Assembly: GCA_020631735.1 (NCBI GenBank)
Contig: CM036179.1
Span: 22,125,063 to 22,189,062 of the forward strand
Direction: 5' to 3'
Source of the DNA: Saccharum officinarum
Lineage: Eukaryota > Streptophyta > Magnoliopsida > Poales > Poaceae
DNA length: 64,000 nucleotides
Below the pieces are notes generated by a model that had not been told where the DNA came from, ran no database searches, and saw only the letters and a program-made list of their open reading frames with translations. Shown one piece after another: positions 56,401 to 64,000 of this stretch. Position 1 is the first letter of the stretch. Each line of letters starts with the position of its first letter. The position numbers were made by a program, and so were the translations under genes.

Positions 56401-59254
56401 TCTTTTCCGGCTTCTTGCTGCACTAGAAGAGAAATGGTTGTCGCAGACACATTTGGGTCATTCGCGCAGCTTGTTCTTCTGATTCTTGGTGGCTTCTTGA
56501 TAGCAAGAGGTAAGACAAGTCTTCATTCACCCATTGCTTTAATAGTTCCAGGAGCATGTAATTGACTTTTCTTCTGCAGATAACATCAAGAAATATTGGA
56601 TCTGGGGCTATTGGTCCTCCCCTCTGATGTATGCCCAGAATGCCATAGCGGTGAATGAGTTCCTTGGCCATAGCTGGCAGAAGGTAATGTAGTGACTTGT
56701 GAACCAGTTTAAGATATGATCACTCTAAAGTTCAGAGAGACAGCTGAGTTAACAAACAATGTCAATCTTTGTGCAGGTTGTCGATATGACACACAGCAAC
56801 GACACGCTCGGTGTTCAAATCCTAAAGGCCCGCGGCATCTTTGTTGATCCAAACTGGTATTGGATTGGTGTTGGTGCATTGCTTGGATATATCATGCTCT
56901 TCAACGTACTCTTCATTCTCTTCCTTGACTGGCTTGGCCGTGAGTACCTCTCTGCTCAAAAGGATCAGTCCACACACTTGAAAACATCTTATGTTTGGCA
57001 CTAACATAATTCTTGTAAACACAGCACTTGGAAAAGGTCAGGCCGTTGTTTCTGAAGAGGAGCTCAGGGAGAAGCATGTAAACCGTACTGGTGAAAATGT
57101 TGAGTTGCTGCCTCTTGGAACAGCTTCCCGAATTCGCCTTCAGATGGTCAGTCATAAGCAGATCTCCACGCAACATACATCAGATAATACATGTAATTGT
57201 TGCATCATTGTAACAAGTCCATAAAAATGCAGGAAGAGGAGAAATTGCTGGAGCTGAAACCAGGAAGAGAGGAATGGTACTTCCATTTACGCCGTTGTCC
57301 ATCACCTTTGACAATGTCAAATACTCGGTGGACATGCCTCAGGTAACATAAATTAGAAGATCTGTCTTATCACCAAAATACAAACTAATAATACTAAATA
57401 GTAATTAATAATTGTATGACTCTTTGATAGGAAATGAAAGACAAAGGTATTACTGAAGACCGTCTACTGCTGCTGAAGGGTGTAAGTGGAGCCTTCAGAC
57501 CAGGAGTCCTTACAGCACTGATGGGAGTCAGTGGAGCGGGTAAGACTACCCTGATGGATGTGTTGGCGGGAAGGAAAACTGGTGGTTACATTGAAGGAGA
57601 TATTTCAATCTCTGGATACCCAAAGAAACAAGAGACATTTGCTCGGATTGCTGGCTACTGTGAGCAAAATGATATCCATTCTCTCACATGTCACTGTTTA
57701 TGAATCCCTCCTGTACTCTGCATGGCTCCGGTTGCCCCATGAAGTAGACTCAGAAGCAAGAAAGGTAGGTCAAAATTGTCTTCATTCTGCTCGCTCTTAA
57801 GCAACACAGTAACATTTTTCATAGCAACCGATAATTATAGTGCTTGGCTAATCAGATCACTTCATGGGTGCAGATGTTTGTGGAAGAAGTCATGGAACTC
57901 GTGGAATTGACACCACTGAGGGGAGCATTGGTAGGACTGCCAGGAGTAAATGGTTTATCCACAGAACAGAGGAAGAGACTCACCATTGCTGTTGAGCTCG
58001 TGGCCAACCCATCCATCATATTCATGGATGAACCAACCTCAGGACTAGATGCGAGGGCAGCTGCAATCGTGATGAGGACAGTTCGAAACACAGTGGATAC
58101 TGGAAGGACGGTTGCCTGCACAATCCACCAGCCTAGCATTGATATCTTTGAAGCTTTCGATGAGGTAAGTGGCAACAACCATAAAACAAGGTTCTTCCAA
58201 TGGTATTTTTTTTAACTCTGGAAGTAATAGTCACATGTCTTCTTGAACTCTGCAGCTATTTCTGATGAAACGGGGAGGGGAAGAAATATATGTCGGACCT
58301 TTGGGACGCAACTCGTGCCATCTGATTGACTACTTTGAGGTGAGCTTCAGCACTCACCTATTGAGCAAACACATTCACTTCCAACTTATGACATCCATGT
58401 AACCCTGCTTCGTGCTTCAAATTCAGGGAATAGAAGGAGTAAAGAAAATCAAGGATGGTTACAACCCTGCGACATGGATGTTGGAAGTGACCACCTTAGC
58501 TCAAGAAGATATACTTGGAATCAACTTTGCCGAAGTATACAGAAACTCTGACCTGTACCGGTATGTTCAATCAGATTAACCTCAGAATGGTGTTTATGCT
58601 TTATCTGTGCTGTGTATCATGTCACTGATTGGGGTGCATCATTGCAGGAGAAACAAAGCTTTGATTAGTGAATTAAGCATACCACCACCAGGGTCCAGGG
58701 ACTTGTACTTCCCAACCCAGTATTCACAGTCCTTCCTTACACAATGCATGGCTTGCCTGTGGAAGCAGCACATGTCTTACTGGAGAAATCCATCATATAC
58801 CGCGACTAGAATCTTCTTCACAACAGTTATTGCTCTCATCTTCGGAACCATCTTCTTAAACTTAGGAAAGAAAATGTAAGTACCTTTGCTTACAGCACCG
58901 AGACCTGATATATGTTGGCATATTGTGAAAAAGAAACTTACCTGTACTTTGTCTTTTCTTTCAGTGGCACTAGGCAGGATCTGTTGTATGCTCTGGGATC
59001 CATGTATGCAGCAGTTCTTTTTCATTGGAATTCAGAATGGTCAAACTGTGCAGCCAATTGTGGATGTTGAGCGAACAGTTTTCTACCGAGAAAAGGCAGC
59101 TGGAATGTACTCTGCTCTACCCTATGCTTTTGCACAGTAATTGGTTGTAACTGAACATTTGGATAATAGGAAATAATTTGCTCTCTTTCTTCCTTAACCT
59201 AGAGGGCTGAGTTTCTAACACAATTTTACCTTTGAATAGGTCTTATTGAGATCC
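53465..59254 (+). CDS. PDR: PDR-type ABCG transporter, copy B (21 exons visible, 3' end lost in gap)
   Basis: Exons: 53465-53796, 53943-54063, 54171-54259, 54350-54434, 54565-54724, 54809-54885, 54976-55026, 55105-55195, 55290-55591, 55670-55951, 56033-56509, 56580-56683, 56777-56939, 57025-57146, 57233-57342, 57431-57764, 57874-58164, 58256-58339, 58427-58560, 58648-58875 and 58965 on. NBD1: Walker [10 protein letters not shown], signature [13 protein letters not shown]. First membrane domain: exons 10-13. NBD2: Walker [13 protein letters not shown] signature [20 protein letters not shown], Walker [17 protein letters not shown]. Second membrane domain starts [15 protein letters not shown]. 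Intron 7 has a GC donor. Single-base indels near 56424, 57132, 57686 and 59020 break the frame against the family; most look like sequence errors. These plasma-membrane pumps export defence compounds or hormones; the substrate cannot be told. Confidence 0.85.
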
Positions 59255-59354
59255 NNNNNNNNNNNNNNNNNNNNNNNNNNNNNNNNNNNNNNNNNNNNNN
59301 NNNNNNNNNNNNNNNNNNNNNNNNNNNNNNNNNNNNNNNNNNNNNNNNNNNNNN
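59255..59354. other. Assembly gap, 100 N
   Basis: A conventional 100-N gap. It cuts transporter copy B after the exon encoding the start of the second membrane domain, and is followed directly by retrotransposon pol, so the last exons of the transporter are missing or placed elsewhere. Confidence 0.98.
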
Positions 59355-61517
59355 TGACCCCGCCAAGGTACAGAAAGTACTGAACTGGAAGGCTCCTATC
59401 TCGGTTCACGAGGTCCGAAGTTTTCTTGGTTGGCTGGCTATTATCGTCGCTTCATCCCGGATTTCTCCAAAATAGCCAAGCCAATGACTCGGTTGCTGCA
59501 GAAAGACACCAGGTTTGTCTGGACTCCTGAGTGTGATGCGGCTTTTCACCAACTGCGAACCCTCCTAACCTTAGCTCCGGTTTTGGCACAACCGGATATC
59601 GAGAAACCATTGATGTTTATTGTGATGCCTCAGGCATAGGTTTGGGAGTGTGTTGATGCAGGAAGCCGAGTAATTGCATATACCTCTCGACAACTTCGGA
59701 AGCATGAGGCGAATTATCCAACGCATGACTTAGAACTCGCCGCAGTTGTTCATGCTTTGAAAGCCTGGCGACACTATCTGTGGGCAATGTTTGCAATATC
59801 TACACAGACCACAAAAGCCTCAAATACATCTTCACCCAACCCGAGTTGAATATGCGTCAACGAAGATGGCTCGAGTTGATTAAGGATTATAACCTTCAAG
59901 TGCACTATCATCCTGGCAAGGCAAATGTGGTTGCGGATGCTTTAAGCCGTAAGTCTCATTGCCATTCCTTAGTTGAAACTGATTTTCATCGGTCTCGCCT
60001 TCTACATCTAGCAGTCTTGTACAACATCACTGTCAGTTGTACTCTCAAAAATAGAATTATTGAACTCCAAAAGACTAACACTGGTATATTCCACATCAAG
60101 CGTAAGATGAAAGAACAAGAAACTACACAGTTCAGGGTAGATGAAGATGGTGTACTATGGTTCAAGGATAGGTTAGTTGTGCCTAAGGACCGAGAGCTTA
60201 GAAATGATATATGTCTGAAGCACACTCCTCTAAGTTGTCCATCCATCCTGGTAGCAATAAGATGTATTATGATTTGAAGTCATACTATTGGTGGACAAGA
60301 TGCGGAAAGAGATAGTTGCATATGTGGCTAGGTGTGACACCTGCTGTAGAGTTAAAGCTATGCACATGAAAGCGGGGTTGCTTCAACCACTGTCTATCCC
60401 AGGTTGGAAATGAGAAGAGATAAGTATGGATTTCATTGTCGGTCTTCCTCCTACTATTAAAAATCATAACTCCATCTGGGTAATTGTGGATCGTTTGACC
60501 AAATCAGCTCACTTCATTCCAGTTAGAGTGGACTATCGTCCTACTGACTATGCTGAGTTGTACTTCAATCAGATAGTCCGGCTCCATGGGATACCTCGTA
60601 CTATCATATCTGACCGGGGTCCTCAGTTCACCGCTCGCTTTGGGAGCACTTGCATCACCTTCTGGGAACCAAGTTAGTGAGAAGCTCTGTTTATCACCTC
60701 CAGACATCAGGACAGACGGAACGGGTTAACCAAATCTTGGAAGATCTGTTGCGGGCATGTGTCATTTCATCTAAGGGTTCTTGGGAAAAATGGTTACCTC
60801 TAGCCGAGTTTTCGTACAATAATAGTTATCAAGAGAGTATTAAGATGGCTCCATTCGAAGCTTTGTACGGTCGTAAGTGTAGAACTCCACTAAACTGGGT
60901 AGAAGCTGGTGAAAGGAGGTATTATGGTATTGATTTTGTTCATGAAGCTGAGGAACAAGTCCGTACCATCCAAAAACATATGGCTGCAGCCCAAGCTAGA
61001 CAGAAAAGTTATGCTGATCGTCGTAGAAAACCACTCGAGTTTGAAGTTGGAGACTTCGTGTATCTGAAAGTTTCTCCAATGAAAAGTGTCCAACGTTTTG
61101 GTGTTAAGCGGAAACTTGCGCCGAGATACATGGGTCCTTTCCGGATCATAGGCAAGAGTGCAGCTGTTGTGTATAAAATCCAGTTACCTCCAGAAATGAG
61201 TGCCATATTCAACGTCTTCCATGTATCTCAGCTCAAAAAGTGTCTTCGAGTTCCTGAGGAAAGAGTCCCTTTAGGAGATATCAGGCTGGAATCCGATCTA
61301 ACTTACGAAGAAAAGCCAGTCCGAGTGATCGATACTCAGGAACGAGTGATTAGAAGCAAAGTGGTTAAGTGGTATAAAGTAATGTGGAGTAATCAGGGTA
61401 GTGAAAGTGACGCTACATGGGAACGGGAGGACTATCTGCGGGATGGTTATAAGGAATTCTATGAAAAATGGTACGCTTTCCAAATCTCGGGACGAGATTT
61501 TTATAAGGGGGGAGGGC
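59355..61517 (+). pseudogene. Chromovirus (Tekay/Del-like) pol: end of RT, RNase H, integrase, chromodomain
   Basis: It begins inside the reverse-transcriptase connection region (GYYRRFIPDFSKIAKPM). Next is RNase H ([17 protein letters not shown]), then the integrase zinc-binding part and core (SDRGPQFT, GQTERVNQILEDLLRA). The C-terminal module KLAPRYMGPFRIIGK is followed by a chromodomain with WKV-like WYKVMWSNQG and ATWERED. Chromodomains guide integration to heterochromatin. The frame is broken near 59428, 59600, 59670, 60240 and 60640, and by a TGA near 60413 where Trp is usual; only the last 290 codons (60650-61522) are open. Several breaks are single-base indels close to the gap and may be sequence errors. 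Confidence 0.85.
61505..61517 (+). other. Polypurine tract before the 3' LTR
   Basis: AAGGGGGGAGGGC lies directly before TGTAACACCCC. It primes plus-strand DNA synthesis in intact elements and confirms the plus orientation. Confidence 0.85.
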
Positions 61518-64000
61518 TGTAACACCCCAGGTGTTTAGCTCCTTAATTGCATTGCATTTGCATGAGCATAAGCAAGCATCATTCATTTCATGCATAAGCT
61601 TATAATATGTTTATATTTCATGTGAAGTAAAAAGTGAGTAGTGTGCAACACACAAGTACCTTATGTGCAATTTCCTTTGTGAGATATGTCAACCACTTTA
61701 GTGTAACATAATTAGCAAGTGTTGTGCAACACACTCATGCAACATGTGCAACATGAGTTTGCAACATTTGGGTGATAGTGTTGAATTACTTGTGCCAAAG
61801 TGTGACACTAGGAATTTTGTGCAACCAATGTGTAGAGTGGCTAATTAGGTCTTATAACACCTTAATTATATTTAGGGTAAGTAGTGGAGCAATGTTCATG
61901 TTGACCAAAATTACCAAATTGCCCTTCCAAATGTTGTTGACCAAGTTTGGAACCCTAGAGTGATCTGGTTTGACCAATTAAAAAGTCCAGCTTAGAAATC
62001 TTGCATGGAGGAGCAACCTTAAGCAAAATTGTAGAGAATTTCATAAGGAACAAAAGTTCTAATATGGCCATCTCATGAAAATGATCAGAACATGCTAAAA
62101 AATGGCCCACAAGTCAGTATTAGGGGCTGTTTTGGGACTTAGCAAATTTTGCTAAGTGTTGAGCTGAAAACCGTTTCACAGTACCTCACTTTAGCAACTT
62201 GTAACTCACAAACTAGGCCAAACCAGTCCTGGAGCCAATTGACAAAGTTGTTGTCCACACATAGCTCTACAACATTGTCAATATCACCATCACCTAGTTC
62301 TAAATGGTTTAGGAGATATGGTGTCTAGAAAATCAGGTTTCAGTCGGCTTAGTGACTGAAACTAAGTTTCAGTTTCAAGGGTCACCACTTTGGAGCCTTG
62401 TAGTTTCAAATCCAGGCTGAACCAGTCCAAACTCCAATTGACAAACTTGTAGTCCTCATGTAGCTCTACAACATTGCTAACATCAACCACGCCTGGTTCT
62501 CACTGGTTTGGGAGATAATCAATGACAAAATACCGCTATCAGACCACCACGTCGGGCTCCATTCAGTCGGACAGACAGCTACGCTGTCGTGGCGGCCGTG
62601 CAGAGCAAGGGGGCCGCGTGGAGCTCGCGCCCTGCCATCGCCTCCACGTCGCAAGCTCGCGCGCGTGAGTGAAGTGGGAGTCGACACCTCAGTCCCCATC
62701 ACTCGCGCTCACTCTCCTTCCTCCTCCCTCTCGCTCTGGCCGGGTTCACCGAGGCGGAAAACGGAGGCGCCATTGTCGCCGCAGCCCGCTCTGTGCTCGT
62801 GCAAGCTCACCGTCGCACCCCCGTCCTCCAAATCCCGTCCACCGCTCCACCTGAATCCCCTCCACCTCCTCCACCCGTGGCTTGACCGGATTGTGTCGAG
62901 GTGAGGGCGAATTTCGGTTTCCGCCACCGTAAGTCCTCGCCGGCGCACTGTCCGCGCGGCGGCTCACCGTGGCCAGCTCCCTACTGTCGCCCTCCATTCT
63001 TGCTAGTTCCTGTTCTGGGTTCCGGATCGGGTAGAGAAGCTTAGGCGATGATGTTACCGGCTAGGGTGGACGGTACACGCCGGAACACGGTCGTGCGCTG
63101 CCGCGCCATGATCACCGACGCGGTGCTCACGCGGTCAGCCGCATTCGCCCCACCTCTGTCCTTATCCTTAGCTTGGATAGGTCCGCCATCCCCTCTGGAA
63201 GCCGTAGCACGCCCAACCTAGATCCCTGGCTCCCGGAGCTCGCCGGACCGCCACCGGGTGCCGCCTCCGAGCCGCGGTCGCCATGGCCATCGTAGTTAGG
63301 GTGGGATAGGGTCAGCCAAGCTAGGTTTGGTCGTTGCGGAGGGTCACGAGAAAGCCGTTGGTGCTCTTCCCGTCGCCGGAGGCGCCGTCGTCGGCGAGCT
63401 TGAGCTCGCCGGAGTCACGGCCGTCTTCCCCTTCGCTCTTCTCTCTCTAGCCTACGGGCCCGCGCTGTCAGCGCCACGCGCGCGGGCGGGAGTCCGGGGC
63501 AGGCCGCGCGCTGGTTGGGCCACGCTAGCAAGCCGGGCCGGCCCAGTAGCGAGTTGGGTTTGGTTTTTTTTGTTTTTCTTTTCATTTTTGTCACAGATTT
63601 TGATGGTGGTTTAGAAAATGTAGATCTAGGGTTTTACTTGCTCAAAAATCATGAGATAAATTTTGTTAGGATCTACATGATGTGTAGTATTTTAGAAAAA
63701 TATGAGTTTGCTAGGTGATGTTTGTTTTCTGGGATATTTAAATAGGTCCTTGAAATGTGTTTTAAGTCACATGCAAACTTGTTTAAATTACATCTTGTGT
63801 TTCATTGTTCCAAAAATTATGAAATTTGGTGAGTAGGCTAATTTATACTTGCTCTAGCTTTGGTAAAAATTTGGGCAGTAGTGCTTAAGTACTTTTCAAG
63901 TTATAATGCTATCTTGTTATTCTAGGAAATACTTAAATGAATTTTTGTAATTTTTCTACATGTGCAATGTTCATATAAATTTTTGGAGAATGTCTTGGTA
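61518..64000 (+). repeat. 3' LTR of the chromovirus, cut by window end
   Basis: It starts TGTAACACCCCAGGTGTTTAG, the inverse equivalent of the edge at 26529, so it belongs to the same family as the solo LTR at 21298-26529. Its first 2.48 kb are visible, including a GC-rich block (about 62520-63545) that gives several overlapping open frames without recognisable products. If the length matches the solo LTR, about 2.7 kb more lies beyond the window. Confidence 0.85.

Overview
The window looks like nuclear DNA of a grass, most likely a panicoid relative of sugarcane or sorghum. The reasons are intron-rich genes with GC-rich first exons, Stowaway, hAT and PIF-like MITEs, a Mutator-like element, a Sirevirus remnant, and chromovirus-type Ty3/gypsy elements with very long TGTAACACC-type LTRs. 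Two runs of exactly 100 N (35438-35537, 59255-59354) mark a draft assembly. The species is inferred from style, not proven.

Layout. 1-8934: a decayed minus-strand Ty3/gypsy element (integrase, RT/RNase H, protease, gag, an extra ORF before gag, PBS and one 3.08 kb LTR). 8935-16640: a repeat-rich spacer with a degenerate tandem repeat interrupted by a MITE, a LINE fragment, small inverted repeats, a non-autonomous TIR-like element and an old LTR-like remnant. 16915-19863: an intact five-exon gene for a plastid ATP/ADP translocase. 20400-26560: short tandem repeats and a TIR element split by a 5.2 kb solo LTR. 27000-30870: a nine-exon gene for an RRM protein with an RD-rich and coiled-coil tail. 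32485-35437 and 53465-59254: two copies of a full-size PDR-type ABCG transporter gene, both cut by assembly gaps.

Between the transporter copies lie a captured mitochondrial uncoupling-protein fragment (about 36204-36330), a 10.9 kb Mutator-like element (37813-48689) with long TIRs and an 8-bp target-site duplication, a repeat-rich block (48698-50420), a Ty3/gypsy-type solo LTR (51029-52235) and two MITEs. The Mutator element carries a plus-strand transposase gene and a convergent minus-strand gene with GRF-like zinc-finger patterns. A Sirevirus remnant is nested inside the transposase reading frame. After the second gap comes the 3' half of a chromovirus with chromodomain and the start of its 3' LTR (61518 to the end).

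Three genes or gene pairs look like host genes: the translocase, the RRM protein and the transporter pair. The rest is mobile DNA, mostly broken. The most informative points are the two-gene Mutator element with a perfect 24-bp hairpin between its convergent genes, the transporter pair whose divergence falls and indel density rises toward a gap, and the nested insertions whose order and borders can be read to the base.
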